This document shows positions 1 through 11,187 of a stretch of DNA of 64,000 bases, piece after piece. The position numbers and the translations under genes are program-made. The notes below the pieces were generated by a model. That model did not search any database. It saw nothing but the letters and a program-made list of their open reading frames with translations, and had not been told where the DNA came from. Every line of letters starts with the position of its first letter. The stretch's first letter is position 1. This stretch comes from Caenorhabditis remanei (lineage: Eukaryota > Nematoda > Chromadorea > Rhabditida > Rhabditidae), in assembly GCF_010183535.1 (NCBI RefSeq), contig NC_071332.1, positions 6,944,001 to 7,008,000 on the forward strand. Direction: 5' to 3'.

Positions 1-43
1 TCTCTTTCGAGAGTGGCATCTAGGCATCAAGGCAGTTGATGCT

Positions 44-2548
44 ATGTTTTTGTCATTAATTTTATCACTTTTCATATTTTTACCGGATGTTTTTGAATCA
101 AGTTGTGTTGGTGAGTTACATTTAGGACTCTTTTCTGTTTGGATTCATCTAGAAGTTTCTGAACTTACAGTACTTTTATAGTACTTTTATCTAGTATCAA
201 CTGAAATTCATTTTATATATCTCCCTTTCCAAAAATCTCGTTTTAGACCACCGCTATGGCGTCCCGAGTAAATCATGTAAACGAATAAAAGATCCTAAAT
301 TCCAAATCCGTGGTCAAATAAAAATAGTTCCAATGTGGGAATTCATATTGATGCAAGAGCCGAAACGAGTGAAACGAGGAGCTCCTCATCAAAACGGAAC
401 ACTTCATGCAGCACATTCTGGAGGGAGAACTAGCTCTCAGGTCCTTCCAATTCCACCTCGATGGAGTCCAAATCCGGTAAGTGTCTTCACAATTATATGA
501 AAAAGTAAACTTTTGTACTTAGATTTCTGATATCTTTCACAGTTTCAAAGTTATCTAATTTGGTTTTTCTCTGTGCACTCTTTGTCTCTAGGTGGTCTAG
601 TTGACAAGTTTTACATTACTTTATCAGAAATAAAGTTCCCAGTTGTAAAAGTTTTGAAATGTCCTCCTAATAACCAATGAGATTTTATCTGGCAATCAAG
701 ATTCATACTAACAATTGCAGCCTCCACCCAACTCACCAATCCGTCATCAAACCCTTATTCAGCCTGTTGACTCCAATGCTCCTGTCCCTCTTCCACCTCC
801 ACAACGACACATTGTGGAACGTCAAGTCGTCCCATTTGGTCGTCCCCCACCTATTTATAATTTGAATCCTTATTCCGCACAACTGAATCCCGTTCAAAAC
901 TACATTCGTCCTAATCTACCATCCCCAGTTCAATACAGGAACGGAGCACCAAATCAGAGTCAGCCTCAAGGTTATCAACCACAGAATGCTCAACAACATC
1001 AACCCGCTCCTCCTCATCCATATCCACAACAGAGACCTATTTCCAACTACAATCAACCTCAACGTTCACCGTATCCACGTCCACAACCATATCAACAACA
1101 AGTGAGCCCTCCAAAACAAGCACTCGAGAATAATAATTATTCGTCGGATAGAAATGGTGTGAGTGGGGGTGATAACTCAATTGAGAAGTAGCAATTTTAG
1201 CGGGATTTCAGGGAAATTATCAAAATCCAACGAACAGTGGAAGCAGTCGAGGTAACAAGAAAAAGGATAAGAAAAAGAAGGGAAGAAAGAATAAAAGCTC
1301 GAAGATGTGCAAATTATGCAGAGAAATGTCAGAGGAAGAGGATAGTGAGGAGAAGGAAGTGGCTTGTGATAGTGAGTTTTGTGATCTGGAATATCTAGGA
1401 TACTCATCATTCTTTTACTTTAGTGTGCAAAAAATCGTCGAGGAATGGAAAGAAGAAAGGGAAGTCTCAAACCGGACGGATAAATGGAAAAGTTGGAGGA
1501 AATAGAAAAAATAAAATTGACAGTGATGAGCACCCGGAAGGGGAAGGAGCACAAGTTGAAGATATCACAGGAGATGGAGATGATGATTATTACAGTGATG
1601 GTGAAACCACTGATCAGACACCTACCACAGCATCCCAACCGACAATTATTGACTTTGCAAAGAGAGCGGAGCAAAATAAATTAATGAGAATTCCAGTTTA
1701 TCGTGGAAAGGTATGTGATTTAAGTGTTTTCGTAAATTATTATGACAACTAGTTCAGAAATTGGAAAATAAAACGGATTCTTATAACACGGGATCAGGAG
1801 AATACGCAGAAGGAGATGGAAGTGAGGAGGAGGAAAAATCAGAGTTTTCAACTAATGTGAGTTCAATTTTTTATTGCTGGTTTTTGTACAACTCAAATAA
1901 TCTACGTAATAAAACTTTACGCTTCTAAAGATAAATATTTTCCAGATCCGAGAAGCTGAAAAACCAACCAAGTACTCCGATAAACCAAACGTGAAGTACT
2001 CCTACCCACCGAAAGACACCCTCCCACTCCAAACTTGTTTCCATAATCCATCTGGATACGTTTGTTGTAATCTGGAATTGAATAATGTAGTCGAGTCGAC
2101 ATACAAAGAAATCCGAGAGTTACCAGATTTCAATCCGTGTAATCTTCAAGTCATCGCCAATAAAGTTCAGAGAGCCAGTGAGAAAATGTTTCAACATCCG
2201 TTCGAAACTCTCGTAGCTCATGCTGACTTTGCTCAAAACATTAATTTTGCTGGAGATTTGGTATGCAAATTGGAGATTGATGGAAAGTGAGTTTAGCTAT
2301 ATAATTCTAGTTTCTTCTTATTTTTTTGTGCTGCACCAAACAACATAATCGTATATTTTTAATGTTCGTCTTGAAACCCTTAATTCCTAACCGAACACGT
2401 GTTCGCTGAAAACTTTGAAAACAAAGCAAAACTGTTTTCTATTTACAGATATATGATTTCATACGGCACACCTTATCATGCTGACGAAGCACTTGGACCA
2501 CAAGGACCGAATGGAGAACCTTTACCAGTTAGAACACTCAAATTATGA
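44..2548 (+). CDS. Ground-like (grl) domain secreted protein with long proline-rich region
   Basis: Exons 44-110, 247-476, 721-1158, 1212-1371, 1424-1710, 1758-1856, 1946-2286, 2449-2548 join in frame to 573 residues. The first exon encodes a signal peptide (MFLSLILSLFIFLPDVFES), so the product is probably secreted. Residues about 100-245 are Pro/Gln-rich; then comes a Lys-rich stretch with a CKLC motif and an acidic Ser/Asp/Glu-rich linker. The C-terminus, about residues 458-552, is a ground-like domain: CF...SGYVCCN, a central NPC, FE..VAHADF and VCK followed by ISYGTP. Ground-like proteins are hedgehog-related nematode extracellular proteins linked to cuticle or apical matrix; the specific role here is unknown. 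The start at 44 is chosen because an ATG at 39 hits an immediate stop. It converges on the srd gene at 2641, leaving 92 bp. The domain call is strong; the small exon joins in the low-complexity part are less certain. Confidence 0.85.
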
Positions 2549-2640
2549 CCTCTCTTTATTTATTTATTTGTTGAATTTCTCAATCCATTATTCACTTTTA
2601 TTGCCCTATCAAAATTTTTAATTTAAAAAATACGCAATTA

Positions 2641-3845
2641 TTATTTTCGGTTGGCACTTGATGAATGATCTTGGTTACTATACATTTTCGTCTGTGTCTT
2701 CTCTTGTATCACCGTCTTGCAACATCGTTTGCAGAACTTTCTGGAAGATAACCAGTTGAAAAATAATTTAGAAAGTGTATGTACCTGATGAAAAACAAGC
2801 GGTAGGGTTTGACAAAGACAAGATATGTAATGGGAGAAATCATAGGCATAAATATAGCAATTGAGAATACTAAATGCTCGTATATTTGTCCAGTGAGTAA
2901 ACCGAGTTTTACTGAAAATCAACAAAATAAATTAGAACGGTCTAAACTCAAAAAACAAAGGCTTACATCCCATAAAAAGATATGATGTTCCAAAGGAAGT
3001 TGCTGGAAGAATAGCCTGAAGTGTCAACACTTTCAACAATTGCGAATGCATTGCTTTCGTTTCTTTCGACATTGAATCTTGATTCTTCATCAATACTCTT
3101 ATAATTTTCCATCTGACAATAAATATTGCAATGTATATAGGTGTGACTGGAAACGTTGTATGAAACATTCCATAGATTACAGATGGAGAATATAGGTCCG
3201 TGATTCCCGTGAGAAGACCAACACTCTCACTGAAATCATAGGTTGGGTGAACTCTTTGAACAATGGGTAGAATCTCGTATCGCTCTACAAAATTGCTCCA
3301 GTAAGTCACCTGAAATATTTACAATTAGGATTTTCTGTAATTGCTCGCTTACCGCTTGTAAAAACGAAGGGAAGTAAAAAGCCAGAATTACCAAAATAAT
3401 ACTTTTTCGTTTGAAGGAAGTATTGAAAAGAATTAGATATCTATAAGCAAATGAAATGAGCAGAGACCAAATAGAGTGAGTCAATGTATGGAGATACAGA
3501 CTGAATCTGAAATTGTTTTTTTTTAATATTGAAAGTCTGTCCTCATAAAACATACCCAACGACGCAAGTAGTAAGTCCAAAGTATTTACAAACTCCATTC
3601 ATAATATGAGCCATTGAGTCTTCATTTGGGTATGGGAGGACTCTGATCTCGATGAAAATATCCAGAAGACAAGCAAATGCATCCGTAATTGCAAAGTTTA
3701 TAATCAAAATTGAATACAATCGAATTACTTTCGGAGTTACAAAAATAGCAAGTAACAGTAATATGACGTTCAAAATCAATCCAGTACCACCAAAAACTGA
3801 ATGAAGAATTCGGAAATCGGAAACCAGCTCAGTGTCGTTGATCAT
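2641..3845 (-). CDS. Serpentine chemoreceptor, class D (srd)
   Basis: Exons 3845-3556, 3506-3353, 3309-2967, 2911-2785, 2740-2641 close in frame to 337 residues, the usual srd length. The sequence carries the srd signature: FVTPKVIRLYS after TM1, INFAITDAFACLLD in TM2, a conserved HS.WSLLISFAYRY in TM3-4, MSKETKAMHSQLLK before TM6, and SP.TYLVFVKPYR at the end of TM7. Members are seven-TM receptors expected in sensory-neuron cilia; the ligand is unknown. It is more diverged from the two other srd genes in the window than those are from each other. Intron positions match those of its neighbours, except that the neighbours have two extra introns. The start follows from the hydrophobic TM1 beginning about 14 residues in. 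Confidence 0.85.
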
Positions 3846-5696
3846 TCCTGAAATGAAATGAAACTAAAATAGGAAGCTGGGACTTAATAAATCGCACGAA
3901 TCAAGAGCAAGTATCAAAAAGTTAAATGTCACCTTGTCAGTTATCTAATCATTATATGTATGACTAGTCTACACTTAAAGTGCTAGTTTTCTAAAGAAGG
4001 AAGAAATCAGTTTTTGTCAGAGGAATCGAATGATCACGAAGAGAATTTGGTACGAGCAATCAGCGAAAAACGTGATATGAGCATCAATAGAAGTCAATCA
4101 GAAGATCAATGTAAAAATAGAAAAAGTTCCGAATGGAAGCAAGAAATAGGTCTTTGCCTTTTGTAGCAGTGAGTAATTGAATTCTTCCGACCACCACCAC
4201 TACACAAAAATAATTGAATCAATTCAAGAATAAGTTGCCAAAAATGTTTCTGGATCAGAATCCATTTTTCGATCTTTCTTAAAGTAGGGAAAACTAAAAA
4301 AAACATATGATCTACACCAAAAATATTTATGCAAAACTCTAGTTGATGTCTTTCCTTAAATATCCGATTCTTTCAAGTAAAGTAAGGGTGTCGTGGTGTA
4401 TAATTGAAAACTCAAGACATCTAAAAAACCGTGTTTTTATTCATCCTTTTTTCATCAAAAGGTGTCTAACTATGAAGAAATAGAAGAAATTAGAGCTCTT
4501 GAAAAGAAGAAGAAATATGGATGACACATACATATGTAAGTAGGCCCTCACGACCAGACAGGTGTTCTGAAAATTTATTGGGCAGAAGCGCAGGTTGTTG
4601 GCACGTGGGGAACGCACTATTCTGGTCCCAACGGAATTTTATGTCTGAGAGTGAAATCACAACACAATTCGCCTTGTCTATATGAATTGAATACAAGCTT
4701 ATCTAGCGATGGAGAGTAAACAACCGAACAGTATTCTAGCTCGTATGTGTCGAAAAGAGCCTGTAAGGTAATAGAGATCGGGACTTTAAGGCTTTGGGGA
4801 GTTGATTACAGCGAAGGAAGCTAATGAAGATAATTCGGAGATGTGTAGATCGAATTTGTTAGTTAATAAACCCAGACCCGTGCTAGTGTAAATTCTTTGT
4901 TGGGGAATTCGGTAGACCAAAGTTTGCGAACAGAGCTGTCTGGCAAGATTGGACGGACCACGGGAGGTATAGAAGGTATAGTGGGGGTGTGGGAGAGAAT
5001 CAAACTAGAAAGAATTGTATCATACTTAGCGGATGGGGACGGGAGGGTACTGAAAATTAGGTCCCAGTCGGTTCAAACGCTGCGTTTAAGTCTCTAAAGT
5101 GACATTTTCGGAAATTTAGGCGGTTGCTGGATTTAGGGACTTGTAGGGCACCGAAAGGATCAACATAAGGAAGCTAAAAACACAGTGAGCAGATAAATGA
5201 TCGGAATTCAGGAGGGTGAGTTTCTTTCAAGTTTGAAGATAGGAAAATCGCTAGAAAAGATGATGAGGCCGAGGATATTCGAAGAGGTTGCGCCGAGTAT
5301 GGTGGGAAAAGTGACGTGTTGGGTGAGCCCACGAGAATTCAGGAAGCTTTGGAACTTGTGGAGAGACGGAGGGTTGGGTCCCCAGGTGTTTTCAGGAAGA
5401 TTCAAGTCTCCCAAAAGGAGACATGAGTCGAGGGAGAGAACTACGTTGAGATGATTTAATGAGTTTCATCTGATCCATCAGACTTTCTGTTTTGATTCCT
5501 TTTCGTAGGCATGAAACCATCCATAAGTGTTCTGTTTGTGTTCTCCTTCCCGCAGATAGCATTTGAACATTTCTCTATTGTAACACATACTTTACTCAAA
5601 GGGAACGCACATAATAATTTATTCAGACATTTCAAATCAAGAGATCAGAAATCTTTGACTCATGAAAATATCAGAATATTATTCTGTCATCTGGTG
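3846..5696. other. Intergenic region with retroelement remnant
   Basis: No intact gene seen. The interval between the first and second srd genes carries a decayed non-LTR retrotransposon on the minus strand (see 4480-5460). The 600 bp next to the first srd gene is presumably its promoter, but no motif stands out. Confidence 0.5.
4480..5460 (-). mobile_element. Degenerate non-LTR retrotransposon (LINE) endonuclease and linker remnant
   Basis: Reading the minus strand from 5460 downwards gives a broken endonuclease domain: VLLGDLNLP-type text (seen as LLLGDLNLPENTW), then a GLTQHVTFPT segment, then, after a frameshift near 5190, a SDHLSAHCVF segment. These correspond to the catalytic GD.N and SDH motifs of LINE endonucleases. 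Further down (5090-4897) frameshifted text such as FRDLNAA, YDTILSSL and VRPILPDS resembles the linker before the reverse transcriptase. A reverse-transcriptase core was not found. Stops and frameshifts show it is dead. Family (CR1-, RTE- or other-like) cannot be decided here. Confidence 0.6.
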
Positions 5697-7226
5697 TTAT
5701 TGTCGAGTTGTCGAGTAATCGTACTGAGTGTAGAACCTCGTTCGATTCTTGTCTTCGACTGCACTTGGAGCACATTTACGGCAGAACGTTCTGCAATAAA
5801 ATGGAGTTCATTACATACAACTTAGAGTTTGCACCTGAGCAGAAACTGTCGAAACGGTCGGACATAGATCAAATAAGTGACAGGAGAAATGACTGGCATG
5901 AATATCACTGTAGAGAAGATGAGATACTCGAAGATGACTCCGCGGATTAGACCAAATTGCACTGAAAATGTAAAGGTATTAAATACTTCAAATTCCAAGT
6001 TTGCTGTTTAGTGTTGAGAAACGAGTCTCGGTGTGCAAAACCTGAATTCTACGAAATGAAACCTGAAAGTTGAGTGATAACTACAGGACCAGTAATTCTG
6101 TGATCAATCAAGTGTATTCTGAACAAGACATTTTAAAGTTCAAGAAGTTATTTACGAATTCTGAATCTTATATTTCAGTTCGCCGTTCCAGTTTCCAGAA
6201 AACCTGATTGTCTTTTATCTTTCAACTCAGTCACACCAATAAAACAGAACTTACTAGCAATGTAGACATAAACAGCTGTCCATGCTGCGACGGGAATCAC
6301 AGCTTGAAATGTCAATGCCTCAAAAATCAAATGATTCATATTCAATCACAAATGACGCTGACTTACTTTCAGTAATTGGGCATGAACAGCTTTAGTCTCT
6401 TTTGACATTATATTGTGACTCTTCATAAGTGTTTTTGTGATACTCCGACGAAGAATGAAAATGGTGATGTAGACTGGAGTAATTGGTAAAGTCATGTGAA
6501 GAATCGCATATGTAGCTGATACGGAAAATAAGTTTGTGATTCCTGTGAGGAGTCCTGGCTCCGTTTCGAAATCGTATTCTGGATAAACTCTTTTGGCAAT
6601 TGGGAGGATAGTAGAACGGTCTACAAAATTGGTCCAATATGTTGCCTGAAACAAATTTTGAAAGATTGGAACCATAGTTGGAAACTTACAGCTTGAATAA
6701 GAGATGGAATATAAAACAGTGAAATTGTGATCAGAACGTGTTTGGTTTTCAAAGACGCATTGAATAAAATTACATATCGATAGCCGAATGAGATGAGTAA
6801 AGACCATAGCGAATGGGTCAAAGTATGAATGAAGAGACTCAATCTGTATTTAACACAAATTGATTTAGTTTTCGTATTGTTGAATTACCCAATTGTGCAA
6901 GTTGTCAATCCGAAGTATGTACAGAAGCCATTGAGAATGTATGTCATGGTCGCTTCATTTGGAGAGGGTAGCAATCTGGAATGAAAATATTAAACATCAA
7001 GAATTTTCAAGATTTTTTCAAACCTGATCTCAATAAACATATCCAACAAACAAGCCAACAAGTCAGTGACCGCAAAATTAATTATGAGTTTTGAATACAA
7101 TCGAATAGCTATCGGAGACTTAAAGAGCGCTAGAAGAACTAGTAATCCATTCAGGATGGCACCAAGAACTCCGAAAAAAATATGCCATGACTGAACGAAA
7201 ACTGCCAGATTATGATCGTGAACCAT
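5697..7226 (-). CDS. Serpentine chemoreceptor, class D (srd), tandem copy 1
   Basis: Exons 7226-7024, 6975-6889, 6843-6690, 6645-6367, 6318-6255, 5961-5835, 5790-5697 join in frame to 335 residues. Srd hallmarks are present: SPIAIRLYS loop, INFAVTDLLACLLD, THSLWSLLISFGYRY, RSITKTLMKSH.IMSKETKAVHAQLLK, and SPVTYLIYVRPFR at the TM7 end. It is nearly identical in exon structure and sequence to the next srd gene (8537-9892), so this is a recent duplicate. Exon 5 is preceded by a TTTTGAG acceptor, less usual than TTTCAG, and this is shared by the sister copy. Expected role: chemosensory GPCR; ligand unknown. Confidence 0.85.
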
Positions 7227-8536
7227 ACTGGAAATTTACAAATCTGATCTGATTGCTAGCATATTTGGTTCAATAGACAGAAATCAGAGAAAGAAAAAGA
7301 AAAATTGAGAGATATGGCAATTGTGCTGAAAGTTAATTTAGATTTCTGATCAGCGAGAATTCAGAATGAGGACGTGTTTTTGAACATAATTGATCAACAC
7401 AAGTCCAATGTCTTTGAACTTCTGAATTGAGCAGAAGATTGGAGTTTTTGTTTAACAGGAACTGGTAACTGAATACGGAACACTAAATTTGTTATGTAGA
7501 ATACGGATTTTTTCGAACAACCTTATAAAATTACGAGGTAAGTTGATTCAATTTTTTTATTTTGTTCATTTCACAGCGTAAAAAATAAAAAACGTCAGTC
7601 AAGAAAAGTTGAGAGTATCTAGCACACATGGTGAGAACCCGAAACCTCCAGTGGTTTGAATTGAGAAAGTTTAATGAATAAGATCAAACATTCAGACAGA
7701 CATCAGTAAAATGTTCTTCTAACCTTTATCATTGAAATAGTTCAAACTCAAATAAATGTTCAAAAAGTAATAAAAACTTTTTAAATTGTGTTTCTATTTA
7801 CTACTGCTTACATGCTAAGCGTAAATATCTAGAAGTCGTGTTATTCCCAGGGAGAAAACCTAGCTCTTTTATAGGATTTTTCTGAGAAATTCGGGAAGAA
7901 ATGTTGTTGGGTTCAAGGAATAATATCTGCATGTTTGGTCTTAGAATAGGGGTTGATTCTATGAAGAACTGTGGTCTAGACCTTGGTAAAGCAGACTCGA
8001 ACATCTGATTCATAAAGATTTTTAAGTATTGAGGTAGCAGCTAATCTTGCTAGTGCACCTGTGGCATCTGACTAATCTAGACAGATATGAATTCTAGCTT
8101 TAAGGATACAGTTACCATTTCTCATAATCTCAGATAACATTTTTTAAACTAGGGAAGCAAACGAGAATCCCAAAAAAAAAAGTAAAATAAATTTCCATTT
8201 CCAAAACCATCAAACCAGATGAAAGATCAGTAGAGCAGTGACGCAGTTACCCGACTTGAGTTTATTCTGAGTTGAATGGGGAAATCAAAACGAGTTCTCC
8301 TTATATCTGGTTTTTGAAAAATTCTATAGTTTGTGATTTCATCTATTGCCTGGGGCCAAGGATAGATTCTGGTATATTTGGGTCTATTGAATGAATGGAA
8401 TTGGCAAAAATGAAGTACATTGTTTTCACAGACTTTTTTAAATTAGATTCCAGAATTACACCAATACATTATTGACACACAAAACTGTTAAATAAAAGCT
8501 CATGAAAATATCAGAATATTATCGTCTCAGCTGGTG
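7227..8536. other. Intergenic: upstream part of duplication unit 1
   Basis: No gene seen. This is the 5' flank of the srd gene at 5697-7226 and matches 9893-10895 with indels, so it belongs to the tandem duplication. The short open frame near 7801-8013 (minus) is not conserved in the sister copy and is not called. Confidence 0.5.
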
Positions 8537-9892
8537 TTATTTTCGAGTTGTCGAGTGATCGTACTGAGTGTAGAACCTCGTCCGATTCTTGTCTTCGACT
8601 GCACTTGGAGAAATTTTACAGCAGAACGTTCTGCAGTAAAATTAAATGTGTTACAGAAAAAATAGAGTTTGCACCTGAGCAGAAACTGTCGAAACGGTCG
8701 GACATAGATCAAATAAGTGGCAGGAGAGAAGACTGGCAAGAAGATTACTGTAGAGAAGATGAGATACTCGAATATTACTCCGCGGATTAGACCGAGTTGC
8801 ACTGAAAATGTAAAAATATTGAATACTTCAGATTCCAAGTTTGCTGGTTAGTACTGAGAAATCAGTCTCGGTTTGTAGAATTTCGTCAGTTTCCAAACTT
8901 ACTAGCAAAATATACATAAATAGCTGTCCACGCTCCCACTGGAATCACAGCTTGAAATGTCAGTGCCTCAAAAATCAAATGATTCATATTCAATCACAAA
9001 TGACGCTGACTTACTTTCAGTAATTGAGCATGTACAGCTTTAGTCTCTTTTGACATTATACTGTGACTCTTCATCAGTGTTTTTGTGATACTCCGACGAA
9101 GAATTAAAATAGTGATGTAGACTGGAGTAATCGGTAATGTCATGTGAAGCATCGCATATGTAGCTGATACGGAAAATAGGTTTGTGATTCCTGTGAGGAG
9201 TCCTGGCTCCGTTTCGAAATCGTATTCTGGGTAAACTCTTTTGGCGATTGGGAGAATAGTAGAACGGTCTACAAAATTGGTCCAATATGTTGCCTGAAAC
9301 AAAATTTGAATGATTGGAACCATAGTTGGAAACGTACCGCTTGAATAAGAGATGGTATATAAAAGATTAAAAGTGTAATCAGAACGTGTTTGGTTTTCAG
9401 AGACGAATTGAATAAAATTAAATACCGATAACCAAAGGAGATGAGTAAAGACCATAGCGAATGGGTCAGAAGATGAAGGTAGAGACTCAATCTGAATTCA
9501 GCATTAATTAATTTAGTTTTCGTATCTTTGAGTTACCCAATTGTGCAAGTGGTCAATCCGAAGTATGTACAGAAGCCATTTAGAATGTTCGTCAAGGATG
9601 CTTCATTTGGAGAGGGGAGCATTCTGAAATAGCAATATTAGGTTTCAAAGAACCAGATTTCAAGAGATTGTTCACTGGTTTTTTCAAACCTGATCTCAAT
9701 AAACATATCCAACAAACAAGCCAACAAGTCCGTGACCGCAAAATTAACAATGAGTTTCGAATACGATCGAATAGCCATCGGAGACTTAAAGATCGCTAGA
9801 AGAACTAATAATCCATTCAGGATTGCACCAAGAACACCGAAAAAAATATGCCATGACTGAACGAAGACTGCCAGATTGTGATAGTGAACCAT
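8537..9892 (-). CDS. Serpentine chemoreceptor, class D (srd), tandem copy 2
   Basis: Exons 9892-9690, 9623-9537, 9491-9338, 9293-9015, 8966-8903, 8801-8675, 8630-8537 give 335 residues in frame, the same exon lengths as the sister gene at 5697-7226. Motifs: SPMAIRSYS, VNFAVTDLLACLLD, THSLWSLLISFGYRY, MSKETKAVHAQLLK and TYLIYVRPFR. Differences from the sister cluster in the extracellular loop after TM2 and in the cytoplasmic tail, as expected for young receptor paralogues. No frameshift or early stop is seen, so both copies look functional. Seven-TM chemosensory receptor; ligand unknown. Confidence 0.85.
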
Positions 9893-11187
9893 ACTGGAAA
9901 TTTATAAATCTGATCTGATTGCTAGCACATTTGGTTCAATAGACAGAAATCAGAAAAAGAAAAATGAGAATGGAAAGATTTACTTCTGCTTACCAAGTTT
10001 AAATATTTGGAAGTCATGTTATATCCAGGGGGAAGCTTCTCCCTTTTATAGGATCTTTTAGGAAATTCGGGAAATTGCTCTGAAAGATATTTTAGATTTG
10101 TAATTAGCGAGAATTCCGAATAAGGACGTGTTTTTAGATATAATTGGTCAGCAAGAGTCCAATATCTTTGAACTTCTGAATTGGGCGGTAGATTGGAATT
10201 TGTTGTTGAACAGGAACTAGTAACTGAACACGGAGCTCTTATGTAGAATACGGGTTTTTTTTAAATAACCTGCTGCTTACATTCCAAGTGTAAATATCTA
10301 GACGTCATGTAATTCCCAGAGAGAAAACCTTGCTTTTTTACAGAATTTTCTGGGAATTCGGGAAAGAATTTTGTTGGGTCCAAGGAAATAAAAATCCTAG
10401 GGAACTCAACGAAATTTTGCAACGCTTTTTATATTTCTGCTCCGTTCCTCTCAGAGGACGGGAGCGCCTTATCACCTTTTTCCCATTTCTAAAGTTTTTA
10501 TGACTTTTCACACCTTTTACCCAAGATTGAGATCCACTCACATCAACCCATCAACATCAACATCAGGGAACTTAGTCACTGAAAGTTCCTTATAAAGTAA
10601 AATGAATTTTTTTTTTCGGAAAACATCAAACCAGAGAAAAGATCAGTAGAGCAGTGACGTAGTAGCCGGATTTGAGTTTATTCTGATGAATGGGGAAATC
10701 AAAACAAGTTCTCCTTATTCCTGATTTTTGAGAAATTCTAGAGGTTTGTGATTTCATCTTTCGCCTGGGACAAAGGATAAATTCTGGTATATTTGGGTCT
10801 ATTGAATGAATGAAATTGGCAAAAATGAAGTCTATTTTTTAACAAATTTTTAAAATTAGATTCCAAACTTTTACCAATAAATTATTGACACATAAAAACT
10901 CATTTTTATGTCAATTTTCAAACAGAATATCTGAAATCGTCCACTTTTCCCTCTTGAGTCCACTCCACTTTTTTTCCTGATCCAATCAACTCAAAGTCCA
11001 AAAAACACCTCTTCCCGAGTGATATGTCATTCTTTGTTAAGATTCCAACTTTTCCTGCTACTTCAAATTTAATCAATCAAGTTTCAATTTTCCGGGGATT
11101 CTGTTATCCATTTCCTCAACCCGCCTCCACCTGCTCTCTTTGCTCTCTTTGAGAATCGCTAATTTCCATTTGATTCTTTTTTTTCAC
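9893..11187. other. Intergenic: upstream part of duplication unit 2 and divergent promoter region
   Basis: Up to about 10895 this is the second copy of the srd upstream DNA. It contains a further internal repeat: a TTACATTCCAAGTGTAAATA-like segment near 10268 resembles segments near 7806 and 9990. The remaining 300 bp is a pyrimidine-rich leader before the receptor at 11188. No gene seen. Confidence 0.45.

Larger units (their letters stand above)
5661..10895. repeat. Tandem duplication of an srd gene plus its upstream DNA
   Basis: Two units lie head to tail: about 5661-8500 and 8501-10895. Both begin with CTCATGAAAATATCAGAATA just downstream of an srd stop codon, contain a seven-exon srd gene, and continue into matching non-coding DNA upstream of the start. 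Examples are TAGACAGAAATCAG at about 7275 and 9938, and GATCAGTAGAGCAGTGACG at about 8225 and 10647. The genes are more alike than the non-coding parts, and indels have accumulated in the spacer. Unit ends are approximate. Confidence 0.75.

Noticed and set aside
5511..5950. Plus-strand frames over the end of the srd tandem copy 1
   Set aside because: Antisense to exons 6-7 of the srd gene; the same shadow recurs at 8548-8790 over the duplicate.
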